Part shown: positions 47,829 to 57,312 of the stretch, one piece after another
Position numbering within the stretch: position 1 is the stretch's first letter
Layout of the letters: every line of letters starts with the position of its first letter
Source of the DNA: Roseiarcus sp963794655
Lineage (GTDB): Bacteria > Pseudomonadota > Alphaproteobacteria > Rhizobiales > Beijerinckiaceae
Length of the DNA stretch: 64,000 nucleotides
Assembly (NCBI GenBank): GCA_963794655.1
Contig: CAWCEV010000005.1
Span: 186,001-250,000, forward strand
Reading direction: 5' to 3'
Notes under the pieces: model-generated
Database searches by the model: none
Told to the model about the DNA's origin: nothing
Seen by the model: only the letters and a program-made list of their open reading frames with translations
Position numbers and translations under genes: made by a program

Positions 47829-48790
47829 GCGAACCGCCGCTGCTCGAAGTCTCGGCGCTGGTCAAGACCTACCGTCATTCCAGCGCCGGCCCGTTCGGGC
47901 GCAAGAGCGCAACGCCGGCGCTGGCGGGCGTGAGCTTCGCAGTGTTGCGTCAGCGCTCGTTCGGGATCGTTGGGGAATCGGGGTCTGGGAAATCAACCCT
48001 GGCGCGCATCGCGCTCGCGCTCGACAGGCCGGACTCAGGTGAAGTCCGCCTCGAGGGGCGCTCGCTGTTCGATTTGCCGCGCGGCGAACTGCGCGCGATG
48101 CGAGCGCACATGCAGATGGTCTTCCAAGACCCCTACGGTTCTCTGGACCCGCGCCAGCGCATTGAAAAAATCGTGGCCGAACCGCTGGCGGCGCTGGGCA
48201 GGGCAGGGAGGGCCGAGCGCCGGGCGCGTGTGCAGGCCTCGCTCGAGGCAGTCGGCCTCAAGGCGTCGGACGCAATGAAGCATCCGCATGAGTTTTCGGG
48301 GGGCCAGCGCCAGCGCATCGCCATCGCGCGCGCGCTCATCACCCGACCAAAGCTGGTCGTTGCGGACGAGCCGGTGTCGGCGCTCGACGTCTCGGTGCAA
48401 GCGCAGGCGTTGAATCTGATGACCGATCTCGAGCGCGAGGCCGGCGTGACCTTCCTCCTGATCAGCCATGATCTCGCTGTCGTAGCGCACATCTGCGAGA
48501 CGACGGCGGTGATATACCGTGGACGCATTGTCGAGATCGGAAAGACCGATGATCTGCTCGCCAATCCCGCTCATCCCTATACGCGCGAATTGGTCGATGC
48601 GACGCCCCGGCTCGACCGGCCGACACGAGTCCCGCCGCCCACGCCCGCGATCGGGGGCGCGGCGGAAGGCGGCTGCCCCTTTGCGCCGCGTTGCCCATTC
48701 GCCCGAGGGCGTTGCCTCGCCGAGGCGCCGCCCCTCGACCCTATCGCGGACAGGGAACGGAGAGTCGCGTGCTGGTTTCCGCTTGTTTAG
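47825..48790 (+). CDS. Peptide ABC transporter ATP-binding protein, DppF-like
   Basis: 321 residues, starting at the ATG of the ATGA overlap. Walker A GESGSGKST, MVFQDPYGSLDPRQ, signature FSGGQRQRIAIARAL, Walker B LVVADEPVSALD. The C-terminus carries CPFAPRCPFARGRC, the cysteine cluster of the family. It is the second ATPase of the heterodimeric importer. The binding protein gene is separated from this operon by one gene. Confidence 0.94.
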   Translation: MSEPPLLEVSALVKTYRHSSAGPFGRKSATPALAGVSFAVLRQRSFGIVGESGSGKSTLARIALALDRPDSGEVRLEGRSLFDLPRGELRAMRAHMQMVFQDPYGSLDPRQRIEKIVAEPLAALGRAGRAERRARVQASLEAVGLKASDAMKHPHEFSGGQRQRIAIARALITRPKLVVADEPVSALDVSVQAQALNLMTDLEREAGVTFLLISHDLAVVAHICETTAVIYRGRIVEIGKTDDLLANPAHPYTRELVDATPRLDRPTRVPPPTPAIGGAAEGGCPFAPRCPFARGRCLAEAPPLDPIADRERRVACWFPLV

Positions 48791-48829
48791 GTCAGCGACA
48801 CTGACATTAATGTAATGCTTTATTACATT
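48791..48829. repeat. Two adjacent inverted repeats after the DppF-like gene
   Basis: GTCAG-CGACA-CTGAC (48791-48805) is followed directly by AATGTAAT-GCTTT-ATTACATT (48809-48829), both with perfect arms, and the junction ACATTAATGT (48804-48813) is itself a palindrome. The cluster could be an operator or a pair of RNA hairpins; there is no T-run of a standard terminator. Confidence 0.5.
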
Positions 48830-48928
48830 CGACGGCTCTTGCAGGCCGCTTCGCGGCTACCGATCTCACAGGGCGCGGGCAAATCCCGTGATTTGAGCGT
48901 CGCTGGCGAGAGGACATGGAGGCTCGTA

Positions 48929-49453
48929 ATGGGCACGGCGGATAACACGATGGGTGGTGCGTACGGAGCGCGGGAATTTGGCCCGAGCGACTGGGCGGGC
49001 GCCCGTTGGAGGCGCGGCGGGTCGCGCTGGACGGCGTTCGAGATCATCGCGATGATTCTGGGGTTCGTCGTTTTCTGGCCGATCGGCCTTGCGATCCTCG
49101 GATATAAATTCTGGCAGAGCCGGAATGGCGGTCCCGATCTGCAAACCCTCGCGAACAACAAGTGGCAGGACGCACGCGCGATGATGAGCTCCAATTCATT
49201 TTGGGCGTGCGGCGGCGCGGCCCGGCGGGCAAGCCGTTATTACGCCTCGCCGACCGGCAACGCCGCATTCGACGAGTGGCGGACGGCGGAGCTCGGGCGG
49301 CTCGACGAAGAGCGCCGCAAGCTCGATGAGGCGCAGCGCGAGTTCGCCGAATATTCGGATGCGATCCGCCGCGCCAAGGACCGCGAGGAGTTTGAACGCT
49401 TCATGGCTGAGCGTCGCGCTCGTCCCGCGGGCGACGGCTCCAGCGCGCACTGA
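48929..49453 (+). CDS. DUF2852 family membrane protein
   Basis: 174 residues. One or two membrane segments near residues 36-60 (AFEIIAMILGFVVFWPIGLAILGYKFW), then a soluble helical region with YYASPTGNAAFDEWRTAELGRLDEERRKLDEAQREFAEY, the conserved part of the DUF2852 family, widespread in Hyphomicrobiales. Function unknown. The ATG at 48929 lies six bases after GGAGG. It is inserted between the transporter operon and its likely binding-protein gene. Confidence 0.82.
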   Translation: MGTADNTMGGAYGAREFGPSDWAGARWRRGGSRWTAFEIIAMILGFVVFWPIGLAILGYKFWQSRNGGPDLQTLANNKWQDARAMMSSNSFWACGGAARRASRYYASPTGNAAFDEWRTAELGRLDEERRKLDEAQREFAEYSDAIRRAKDREEFERFMAERRARPAGDGSSAH

Positions 49454-49483
49454 CCGTCTCGGCCTTATCGGGCCGTGTTTGAG

Positions 49484-49515
49484 GTCCCTTCTTCCCTGAA
49501 CGGGGAAGGAGGGAC
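49484..49515. repeat. Long hairpin upstream of the peptide-binding protein gene
   Basis: GTCCCTTCTTCCC (49484-49496), loop TGAACG, GGGAAGGAGGGAC (49503-49515): thirteen pairs with one T-G. Sequences of this kind (CCCTTCTCCCC ... GGGGAGAAGGG) are common palindromic repeats in Hyphomicrobiales. It may also end the DUF2852 transcript. Confidence 0.6.
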
Positions 49516-49585
49516 TTGCGTCTTGACGATCTCACGGCTTGCGGTGGTATGGTTGGGCTGTATCTCCCACAGCCTTGGAGCCTTT

Positions 49586-51067
49586 ATGCGCCGCGCGAAT
49601 CGATTTTTTCTCACGCTCGGGCTGGGACTCCTGGCCTCGACAGGCCTCGCTTTCGCCAAGGACAGCGTCACGATCGGCATGGTGCTCGAGCCGCCCGGCC
49701 TCGACCCCACCAGCGCGCCAGCGGCGGCGATCGGCGAAGTGACGCACTACAACATTTTCGAAGGGCTCGTTAAGATCAACGAGGACTTCTCGGTGACGCC
49801 GCTGCTCGCGGAGAAATGGGTATTCTCGCCCGACCTCAAGACCCTGACTTTCACCCTCAAGCCGAACGTCAAGTTCCAGGACGACGAACCGTTCTCCTCG
49901 AAGGATGTCAAATATTCGTTCGAGCGGTTTGCGGCCAAGGATTCGACCAACAAGGATAAGGCTTTCTTCGCCTCGATTGAATCCATCGAGACGCCCGACC
50001 CGATGACGGTAGTACTCAAATTCAAGGATCCGAGTTTCGAGGCGCTGTTTCATCTTGGCAACGATACAGCGGTGATCCTCAACGAGAAGAGCGCGGCGAG
50101 CGACGCGACCAACCCTGTCGGCACCGGACCCTATAAACTCACATCCTGGACCAAGGGCTCATCGCTCACCCTCGACAAGTGGGACGGCTTTCGCGACGCG
50201 GCAAAGATCCCGCTGACGCATGCAACTTTTCGCTTCATTTCCGATCCTTCAGCGGCGGTCGCCGCAATGCTCGCCGGCGACGTCGAGGCGTTTCCCCGCT
50301 TCGCCAATGTCGAGGCGCTTGGACAATTCAAGAGCGATCCCCGCTTCCAGGTGCTGGTCGGCGGCACCGAGGGCAAGACGATCCTCGCCATGAACAACAA
50401 GAAGAAGCCGCTCGACGATCTGAAAGTGCGCCAGGCAATCGCCTACGCGATCGATCGCAAGGCGATCATTGACGGCGCCATGGATGGTCTCGGAACGCCG
50501 ATCGGCAGCCATCTGACGCCGAACGACCCCGGCTATGTCGATCTGACCGGCATGTATCCGCACGATCCCGAGAAGGCGAAAGCGCTCCTGAAAGAGGCGG
50601 GCATTACGACCCCGCTCGAGCTCAGTCTGATCCTGCCGCCGCCCCCTTATGCACGACAGGGCGGAGAGATCATCGCTGCTCAGCTCGCCGAGGTCGGGAT
50701 CAACGCCAAGATCCAGGATGTCGAATGGGCGCAATGGCTGAGCGGCGTCTACAAGGACAAGAACTTCGACCTGACGATCATCAGCCACGTCGAGCCCCTG
50801 GACATCGGCATCTATGCCAATCCCAATTATTATTTCCAATATGACAGCCCGGCGTTTCAGGAGATCTACAAGAAGGTGACGACCGCGCCCAATCTCGACG
50901 CCTTCAAGGCGGCGCTCGGCGAAGCGCAGAGAAAGATCGCCGAGGACAGCGTCAACGCCTTCCTGTTCCAGCTGCCGAACGTGACTGTGGCAGACGCCAA
51001 GCTCAAGGGCCTATGGAAGAACGCGCCAATTTTCGTCAACGACCTCTCGGCCATGTCGTGGCAATAA
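49586..51067 (+). CDS. Peptide ABC transporter substrate-binding protein, DppA/OppA-like
   Basis: 493 residues with a signal peptide (MRRANRFFLTLGLGLLASTGLAFA). Mature cluster C binding fold: YNIFEGLVKINEDFSVTPLLAEKW, LKPNVKFQDDEPFSSKDVKYSFER, NPVGTGPYKLTSW and RQAIAYAIDRKAI are family blocks. It should serve the DppBCDF-like importer upstream. The ATG at 49586 begins the signal peptide; the open frame upstream passes through a hairpin and is not supported. Confidence 0.93.
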   Translation: MRRANRFFLTLGLGLLASTGLAFAKDSVTIGMVLEPPGLDPTSAPAAAIGEVTHYNIFEGLVKINEDFSVTPLLAEKWVFSPDLKTLTFTLKPNVKFQDDEPFSSKDVKYSFERFAAKDSTNKDKAFFASIESIETPDPMTVVLKFKDPSFEALFHLGNDTAVILNEKSAASDATNPVGTGPYKLTSWTKGSSLTLDKWDGFRDAAKIPLTHATFRFISDPSAAVAAMLAGDVEAFPRFANVEALGQFKSDPRFQVLVGGTEGKTILAMNNKKKPLDDLKVRQAIAYAIDRKAIIDGAMDGLGTPIGSHLTPNDPGYVDLTGMYPHDPEKAKALLKEAGITTPLELSLILPPPPYARQGGEIIAAQLAEVGINAKIQDVEWAQWLSGVYKDKNFDLTIISHVEPLDIGIYANPNYYFQYDSPAFQEIYKKVTTAPNLDAFKAALGEAQRKIAEDSVNAFLFQLPNVTVADAKLKGLWKNAPIFVNDLSAMSWQ

Positions 51068-51098
51068 AAGAACGGGTGAAGGCCGCGAAGGGCTGATC

Positions 51099-52493
51099 AT
51101 GCAGCCGTTCCGTATGTCGGCGGCGGCGCTCCTTAGCGCCTACCGGAACCGCGCCCTGTCGCCGGTCGAGGCGATGGCGTCGGTTATCGGGCGGGTCGAG
51201 GCTTACGAGCCGCATATTCATGCGACTTGGCTTTTTGCACCCGAACGCGCGCTGAAAGAGGCGCGCGCATCCGAGGCGCGCTGGGCGAAGGGCGAACCGC
51301 TTGGCCCGCTTGACGGCGTGCCGGTCACGATCAAGGACAATATCGCCACCCGCGGCGATCCGAAGCCGGTCGGCACGGCGGCGGAGGACATGTCGCCCCA
51401 GCCGGCGGACGCGCCGCCCGCCCAGCGGCTGCGCGAAGCAGGCGCGATCATCTTCGCCAAGACGACCATGCCCGACTATGGCATGCTGTCTTCGGGTCTT
51501 TCGAGCTTCCATGCGCTTGCGCGCAATCCCTGGAAGCTCGATCGCAATCCGGGCGGCTCGTCCGCGGGCGCGGCCGCGGCCGGCGCCGCGCTCTACGGCC
51601 CGCTTCATCTCGGCACCGACATCGGCGGCTCGATCCGGCTCCCGGCGGGCTGGTGCGGCCTCGTGGGCTTGAAGCCCAGCGCCGGCCGAGTTCCGATCGA
51701 TCCGGCTTATGTCGGCCGCGTCGCCGGCCCGATGACCCGCGACGCGGCCGACGCGGCGTTGATGATGGCGACGTTGTCGCTTCCTGACCCCCGCGACTAT
51801 TCGAGCCTCAAATACGAGGCGCTGGATTGGATGGTCGAGCCCGCGGCGCTCAAAGGCATGAAGCTCGGCCTCCTCCTTGAGGCAGGCTGTGGCGTCGCGC
51901 CTTCCGCCGACGTCAAGGCTGCGATCGAGCGCGCCGCGCGCGACTTCGAAGCGGCGGGCGCTCATGTCGAGCCGATGAAGCCCTTCCTCACCCAGGCCAT
52001 GCTCGATGGCCTCGACCGTTTCTGGCGCGCCAGGGCGCTGAGCGACATCGGCGAACTCTCGGCGGAGCGGCGCGCCCTTGTTCTGCCCTTTATCCTGGAA
52101 TGGGCGGAGTCCGCCGCCGGCTTTTCGGGCGTTGAGGTGTTTCGCGGTTTCGACCAGATTCCGGAGATGCGCAAGGCCGCGATCGCGGCGACCAATCGTT
52201 TCGACTTCGTACTTTCGCCGACGGCGCCGATGACCGCCTTTCCTGCGGAATGGGCGTCGCCCAGCCGCGATCCGCTCAATCCGTTTCCGCACATCGGCTT
52301 CACCGTCGCTTTCAACATGTCGGAACAGCCGGCGGCGTCGGTCAATTGCGGCTATGATAAAGAGGGCCTGCCGATCGGCTTGCAGATCGTCGGGCGGCGC
52401 TTCGACGATGTTGGCGTGCTGCGGACGGTCCGCGCCTTCGAGGAAATTCGCGCGGGAGAGGCGAGGCCGTGGCCCGAGCCGCCGGGAGGATGA
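51099..52493 (+). CDS. Amidase signature family amidase
   Basis: 464 residues. The Ser-cisSer-Lys triad is visible: Lys in VPVTIKDN, the Gly-Ser-Ser stretch RNPGGSSAGAAAAGAAL, and GTDIGGSIRLPAGW with the nucleophilic Ser. It hydrolyses an amide or ester; the substrate is unknown. It lies 31 bases after the peptide-binding protein gene, so the imported compound may be its substrate. It is coupled (ATGA) to the lytic transglycosylase gene. Confidence 0.92.
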   Translation: MQPFRMSAAALLSAYRNRALSPVEAMASVIGRVEAYEPHIHATWLFAPERALKEARASEARWAKGEPLGPLDGVPVTIKDNIATRGDPKPVGTAAEDMSPQPADAPPAQRLREAGAIIFAKTTMPDYGMLSSGLSSFHALARNPWKLDRNPGGSSAGAAAAGAALYGPLHLGTDIGGSIRLPAGWCGLVGLKPSAGRVPIDPAYVGRVAGPMTRDAADAALMMATLSLPDPRDYSSLKYEALDWMVEPAALKGMKLGLLLEAGCGVAPSADVKAAIERAARDFEAAGAHVEPMKPFLTQAMLDGLDRFWRARALSDIGELSAERRALVLPFILEWAESAAGFSGVEVFRGFDQIPEMRKAAIAATNRFDFVLSPTAPMTAFPAEWASPSRDPLNPFPHIGFTVAFNMSEQPAASVNCGYDKEGLPIGLQIVGRRFDDVGVLRTVRAFEEIRAGEARPWPEPPGG

Positions 52494-53350
52494 CATTGCG
52501 CGCTGCCGACAGATCTTGCCCCGCCGTTTTCAAACGCGCCGTTCGAGCCGCGGCCCTCGCCACGGCTGCCGCCGCGCTCTGCGCCGTCAGCGCGAGCGCC
52601 GAGGACTGCGGTCATGGGCCGGAAGGATTCAACAAGTGGCTCAGCTCGTTCAAGGGAGTGGCGCAAGGCAACGGCGTGTCGGCGAGCGCGGTGGATCGGG
52701 CGCTGGCGGGCGTCGCCTATGACCCTGCGGTCAAGCGGCACGACGGCGGGGTTGCGATGTTCGGGCATAATTTCGACGGCTTCGCCGCGAGCCACGTGAC
52801 GCCGGGAATGGTCGCGCGCGGCAGGGCGGAACTCAAGCGATACGCCGAGCCCTTGAAGGTGATCGAGCAACGCTTCGGCGTGCCGGGGCCGGTGCTGGTC
52901 GCCATCTGGGGGCAGGAGACCAGTTTCGGCGGCGATAGCGGCTCGTTTCCCACTTATAGCGCGCTCGCGACGCTCGCCTGGGACTGCCGCCGCGCCGAGC
53001 GCTATCGCGCCGAACTGGTCGACGCCCTGATGCTGGTTGAGCGCGGCATCGTGCAAAATCCGAGGGAATTGCGCGGCGCCTGGGCGGGCGAGATCGGTCA
53101 GACGCAGCTCATGCCGTCCGCGTACCTGATGTTCGCGACCACCCCTGACGGTACGGGAACGCCGGACCTCATTCACAATTCGGCCGACGCTCTCGCTTCG
53201 ACCGCGGCCTTCCTCAAGGGCCACGGCTGGCAGCCGGGCGCGGGTTGGGACGAAGGCGAGCCGAACTTCGCCGCGATCCTGCAATGGAATTCGGCCGAGA
53301 TTTACGCAAAGACGGTGGCGCTATTCGCCGACCGGCTGGCGGGGCGGTAG
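52490..53350 (+). CDS. Lytic murein transglycosylase (MltB family, GH103)
   Basis: About 286 residues with an N-terminal signal peptide ending near VSASAED. The catalytic Glu lies in VAIWGQETSFGG, and AGEIGQTQLMPSAYLMFA and DALASTAAFLKGHGW are the other family blocks. It cleaves peptidoglycan with formation of 1,6-anhydro-muramyl ends in the periplasm. The start is either the ATG at 52490, overlapping the amidase stop, or the TTG at 52496, which is better spaced from GGGAGG (52484-52489). Confidence 0.9.
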   Translation: MTLRAADRSCPAVFKRAVRAAALATAAAALCAVSASAEDCGHGPEGFNKWLSSFKGVAQGNGVSASAVDRALAGVAYDPAVKRHDGGVAMFGHNFDGFAASHVTPGMVARGRAELKRYAEPLKVIEQRFGVPGPVLVAIWGQETSFGGDSGSFPTYSALATLAWDCRRAERYRAELVDALMLVERGIVQNPRELRGAWAGEIGQTQLMPSAYLMFATTPDGTGTPDLIHNSADALASTAAFLKGHGWQPGAGWDEGEPNFAAILQWNSAEIYAKTVALFADRLAGR

Positions 53351-53360
53351 CCCCCCCCCC
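53351..53360 (+). repeat. Run of ten cytosines
   Basis: An uninterrupted C10 tract directly follows the transglycosylase stop codon, 67 bases before the next gene's probable start. It is prone to slippage and to sequencing error. Confidence 0.9.
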
Positions 53361-53427
53361 GGATCGCTTCAAACTGCGACGCGGCCGCGCGCAAAGCCTT
53401 AACCGCCTTCCGATATTCGTCTCGGCC

Positions 53428-55551
53428 ATGTCGGTCGTCGAGCGGCGCGCGCTTGCGCCTCCCACCTTTTGCGCGATTCGGTGGGTCGCCCTTCTGGCGG
53501 CCCTTGCGCTCGCTGCCCCGGTCGCGCTCGTTCTGCGGCGCGTCGCGCCCGACGCGTCGACGGTTGTCGCGATCGGCGTTGTGGGCGTTTCCGGGCTTGC
53601 AGCCGCCGTCCTTGCCTTCATGCTCGACGAAGCGTCGCTTTGGCGCGCAACGCTTTGCCTCCTGGCGGGCGTCATCCTCGTGATCCTTGGCGCGCTCGCC
53701 GGGCCGGAGGCGGCGTTGAAGCTCGCCAGTTTCGCCTCGCTCGCTTTCGCAATCGGACTCGCAGGCTGGCTTGCGCGCACAGCCCGGCGGCGCCCGCGTC
53801 TGTCGCTTGGCCTTGTCGCGCTCTATGCAGCCGCTCTCGCTGGGCTTTGCGCCTATGCGGTCTATGTTGTGCTCGTCTCGCGCGATCTGATGATCGCCGA
53901 CTTCATGACCTATCGCAGCGTCTCGGTCATGGTCGCCCGGCTGGCCGATGCGGGCAATTGGCCGCTGCTCTTCTCGGCCGTCGCGCAGTCGATCACGCAG
54001 GACTATGGCTGGGGCCCTGCGGTCATTCCAGGCCTCGCGCTGGCGCTGACCGAGCCGACGTCGCGGGCGGTCTATACTTTCGCGGTGATGGCGCTCTACG
54101 CGGCGCCGGCGCTGCTCGCGCTCGCGATTCTATCCCGAGACCTCGCCCGTCGCGCCGGTCGGCATTTGCCCTCGCCCCCGCATTCTCACGTGGACGGCAG
54201 AAGGGGCGCTCGGCGAAGTCGATCGGATGAGGGGTGGCTTACCCTAGGCGTCGTCGCCGTTTTCTTCGCCTATCCGGCCGCCATGGCGGTCGCCGCGCGC
54301 GGCATGCCGGATGTCGGCGGGCTCGTTTTCGTTGTCTGCGCGCTCCGCCTCGCCGAGCGCCTCGCCCGCCTGCTGGCGCTGCGACCGGGCCACGACCCGC
54401 TGGTCGCCCCGATGACGCGACGCGTCGCTTTGGCGCTGGCGTTGACCCTGTTCGCGATGTTCGCATTCCGGCGCTGGTACGCATTCGCCGCGGCGGGAAT
54501 CGCGGTCATGCTGGTGCTCGACGCCGCCTCGATCGCGCTCAACACGGGGGCGCGCTTCCGTTGGAGGGATGCTGCGGCGGCCGCAGCGCTCGCGCTGCTT
54601 ACGCTGCTTGCGCTCGCAAGCCCGGTCGTCGTCGGCTGGCTGCCGAACTTGGGTGCCCACGACTACGCCACATCCTACGCCGCCTATCGCAAGCCGCCGG
54701 ATGGTTTCCTGCGTCAGCTCGGCGACTGGATCGGGATTTTGCCCGCACTCGCGGCGATTGCCGGGGCGGCGTGGCTCTGGAGGCGCTCGGCGGACCGGCG
54801 CCTATTGCGGCTGACGCTGGGCAGTGCGGCGATCGCCGCTGCGCTCTTTCTACGCATCCAGACGCCCTACGTTCATCACCTCTATCTGATCGCGCCGGCG
54901 ATCGCCGCGCCGGTCGCGGGCTCTCTGATGCTCGCCTTCGCGAGCCGAACTCGCGCGACGCTTGTGGCCGTCGCCGCGCTCGGCGCGATCACTCTTTCGC
55001 CGCTTGCCGCAGCGCTCAACCCCCTTGGCCTCACGCCGATCGCCGCGCTGCCGCGCGCGCCCCGGGCCGACCTTGGCGAACTCGGGCGGCTCAAGGACTG
55101 GGTCGACGAACGCGCGCGTCCCGAGGCGAAGGTTTGCGGGGTCGGTTCGAGCTACACATTCAGCGGCCAACTGATCGGCGAGTTGTGGCAACTGCGTCCG
55201 GAGCGCGAGACGGCAGCGCGCGCGATGACCGACGTCAAGATGCCAGACGTCGACGAGGTCAATGGGCCGCCGACGGCCGGCTTGAAGGATTGCGCGTTTC
55301 TTATCGTCGGCGATCCGGTCCAGACCCACCTCGATCCAGACCATCAGCAGACCGTCGTTGTACCATCGCGCGAGATGCTGACGGGGGAGGGGATCGGGGC
55401 GAAGTTTCGGCGGTCGGGCGAGGTGTTCCGCCTGGAGAATGGCGTCAATGCGGTCGTGTTCGAGCGCTTGGCTCCGCTCGACGACGCCGACATCGCGGCG
55501 CTACAGGCACGCTGGCGCGCGGCCCGCGCCAACAAGGACGAGCGAAGATGA
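53428..55551 (+). CDS. Polytopic membrane protein, glycosyltransferase GT-C-like
   Basis: About 707 residues with twelve or more hydrophobic helices and a soluble C-terminal part (about 545-707). The layout (many helices, an early loop with DFMTYRSVSVMVARLAD, a C-terminal periplasmic domain) resembles polyprenyl-phosphate-sugar-dependent GT-C glycosyltransferases or O-antigen-type membrane enzymes; no diagnostic motif was recognised, so this is an inference. The frame is open upstream through the transglycosylase end; the ATG at 53428 is preferred because the first helix follows it. Confidence 0.7.
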   Translation: MSVVERRALAPPTFCAIRWVALLAALALAAPVALVLRRVAPDASTVVAIGVVGVSGLAAAVLAFMLDEASLWRATLCLLAGVILVILGALAGPEAALKLASFASLAFAIGLAGWLARTARRRPRLSLGLVALYAAALAGLCAYAVYVVLVSRDLMIADFMTYRSVSVMVARLADAGNWPLLFSAVAQSITQDYGWGPAVIPGLALALTEPTSRAVYTFAVMALYAAPALLALAILSRDLARRAGRHLPSPPHSHVDGRRGARRSRSDEGWLTLGVVAVFFAYPAAMAVAARGMPDVGGLVFVVCALRLAERLARLLALRPGHDPLVAPMTRRVALALALTLFAMFAFRRWYAFAAAGIAVMLVLDAASIALNTGARFRWRDAAAAAALALLTLLALASPVVVGWLPNLGAHDYATSYAAYRKPPDGFLRQLGDWIGILPALAAIAGAAWLWRRSADRRLLRLTLGSAAIAAALFLRIQTPYVHHLYLIAPAIAAPVAGSLMLAFASRTRATLVAVAALGAITLSPLAAALNPLGLTPIAALPRAPRADLGELGRLKDWVDERARPEAKVCGVGSSYTFSGQLIGELWQLRPERETAARAMTDVKMPDVDEVNGPPTAGLKDCAFLIVGDPVQTHLDPDHQQTVVVPSREMLTGEGIGAKFRRSGEVFRLENGVNAVVFERLAPLDDADIAALQARWRAARANKDERR

Positions 55552-55635
55552 CGAAGCGCGACCGGGGGGCGAAATCAATTCGGCGACGCGCGGGATAGCG
55601 CGGCGCGAGTCGCCCTTAATCCCGCCGCTATTCCT

Positions 55636-56844
55636 TCAGGAGAGGGATACCGCCTCCGCCGTGCTTACGGTGTGCTCGGCGATCATGAGCTCCTCGTCGG
55701 TCGGGATGACGAAGACAGTCGTCGGGGAATCCTTGGCGCTGATGATCTGGGCGCTCTCGCGATTCGCTTCGGCGTCAAGATGGATTCCCATCCATTCCAT
55801 TCCCTTGAGGACCGCTTCGCGCACCTTCCAGGAGTTTTCGCCGATGCCCGCGGTGAAGACCACGGCTTCGACACCCTCGACGGTCGCTGCAAGTCCAGCG
55901 AGTTCGCGTCGGATCCGGGAAACGAAATAGGCGATCGCGTCCCGCGCCGCCGGGCTTGAGGACGCCTCGAGCTCCCGCATATCCTGCGACAAGCCCGACA
56001 TGCCTTTGAGGCCGGAATTTTTCCAGAGAAGATCCGAGATCTCGTCCGCGCTCATCTTCTTCTCGGTCATGAGATAAAGCACAACGCCCGGATCGAGCTG
56101 TCCGCAGCGCGTGCCCATCGCCAGCCCGTCGAGTGCAGTGAAGCCCATGGTCGAGGCGACGGCGCGGCCGTCATGGACCGCGCACATCGAGGCGCCGTTG
56201 CCGAGATGGGCAATGACGACGTCCTCACGGGCGATCACGGGGGCGATTTCGCGCAGCTTCCGCACGATGTACTCGTATGAGAGTCCGTGGAAGCCGTACC
56301 GGCGGACGCCCTCGTCGTAATAGGAGCGTGGCAGCGCATAGGTGTCATCGAGAAACGGATGGCTGCGATGGAAAGCGGTGTCGAAGCAGGCAACCTGCGG
56401 GGTCGACGGAAATGCATTCATCGCCGCCTCGATACCAGCGATATTGTGCGGCTCATGCAGCGGCGCGAGCGGAATTAATTCCTTGAGGGTCGCAATCACC
56501 GACTCGTCGATCAGCTTCGGCTCGACGAGATTGAGCCCGCCGTGGACGACGCGATGTCCGACTGCGGCGACGGAAGATTCATATCCGGCTTGCCGCAGCC
56601 AGCCGAGGATGGCGCCCATCGCGACTTCGTGGTCGACACGGCGGACCGAGGGATCGAACGCGAGTGCGATTTTTTCGCCCGCAGCCGTCTTGACGTCGCC
56701 GCGCGCCGCCGCCCCGATGCCCTCGATTTGGCCCGACGCGAGGAGTTGCGGCTTGCGGTCGGCGAGAGACAAAGCGAAAGCGGCAAATTTGAGCGACGAG
56801 GAGCCAGCGTTCAGCGTCAGGATCACCGAACTCAAGATCGTCAC
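55636..56844 (-). CDS. ackA: Acetate kinase
   Basis: 402 residues: ILTLNAGSSSLKFAAFAL (phosphate-binding N-terminus), VGHRVVHGG, VACFDTAFH, RRYGFHGLSYEYI, VIAHLGNGASMCAV, VVFTAGIGENS. It interconverts acetyl phosphate and acetate with ADP/ATP. The partner phosphotransacetylase gene (pta) is not adjacent. The start appears to be GTG at 56844; alternatives within a few codons are possible. It is divergent from the decarboxylase gene. Confidence 0.96.
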   Translation of the reverse strand: MTILSSVILTLNAGSSSLKFAAFALSLADRKPQLLASGQIEGIGAAARGDVKTAAGEKIALAFDPSVRRVDHEVAMGAILGWLRQAGYESSVAAVGHRVVHGGLNLVEPKLIDESVIATLKELIPLAPLHEPHNIAGIEAAMNAFPSTPQVACFDTAFHRSHPFLDDTYALPRSYYDEGVRRYGFHGLSYEYIVRKLREIAPVIAREDVVIAHLGNGASMCAVHDGRAVASTMGFTALDGLAMGTRCGQLDPGVVLYLMTEKKMSADEISDLLWKNSGLKGMSGLSQDMRELEASSSPAARDAIAYFVSRIRRELAGLAATVEGVEAVVFTAGIGENSWKVREAVLKGMEWMGIHLDAEANRESAQIISAKDSPTTVFVIPTDEELMIAEHTVSTAEAVSLS

Positions 56845-57312
56845 CCCGTCGCTCGACCCGGCCGCCCTGTGGTCGAAGGCGCCGTCATGCCGCCGGTACC
56901 GAAGCAGATCGGTGGCAGCATGCCACGCAAGCTGGCTCGATCACCGTCTGCTTCGTCCCTACGCGCCAGTCCCGTCGCTTCAGCCGCGCGACGAAGGTCA
57001 ACTCCTTGACGAGCCCGTTTCCCGATTTCAGATGAGGCAACATTTAGCACATTTGCGGGGCCTCTCACCAGAGAGAGATTGCCTTGGGCGAACGGCGCCC
57101 TCGGTGGGTATGGGCGATTACAGCGGCGGAACCCAGCGCCCGCGGCCGACTTGATTCTGACACGCGCATGCTGTCTTAGCTTTCGCCGCAGGGGACTCTG
57201 CTCCGCGGATGTAACGCCGCTAACCATGACGGGACGTCGGCAACGACGCCTGTCTGGCGAGCAGCTATGGGTGTCCGCAAGGACATCCGTCCGACGACGG
57301 GATACGAAAGCG
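56845..57312. other. Divergent region between ackA and the decarboxylase gene
   Basis: 468 bases with no supported gene. Frames open here are shadows of coding composition. No riboswitch-like fold, operator or clear promoter was recognised. The decarboxylase frame is open back to 57079, but the sequence before 57313 shows no family similarity. Confidence 0.35.
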
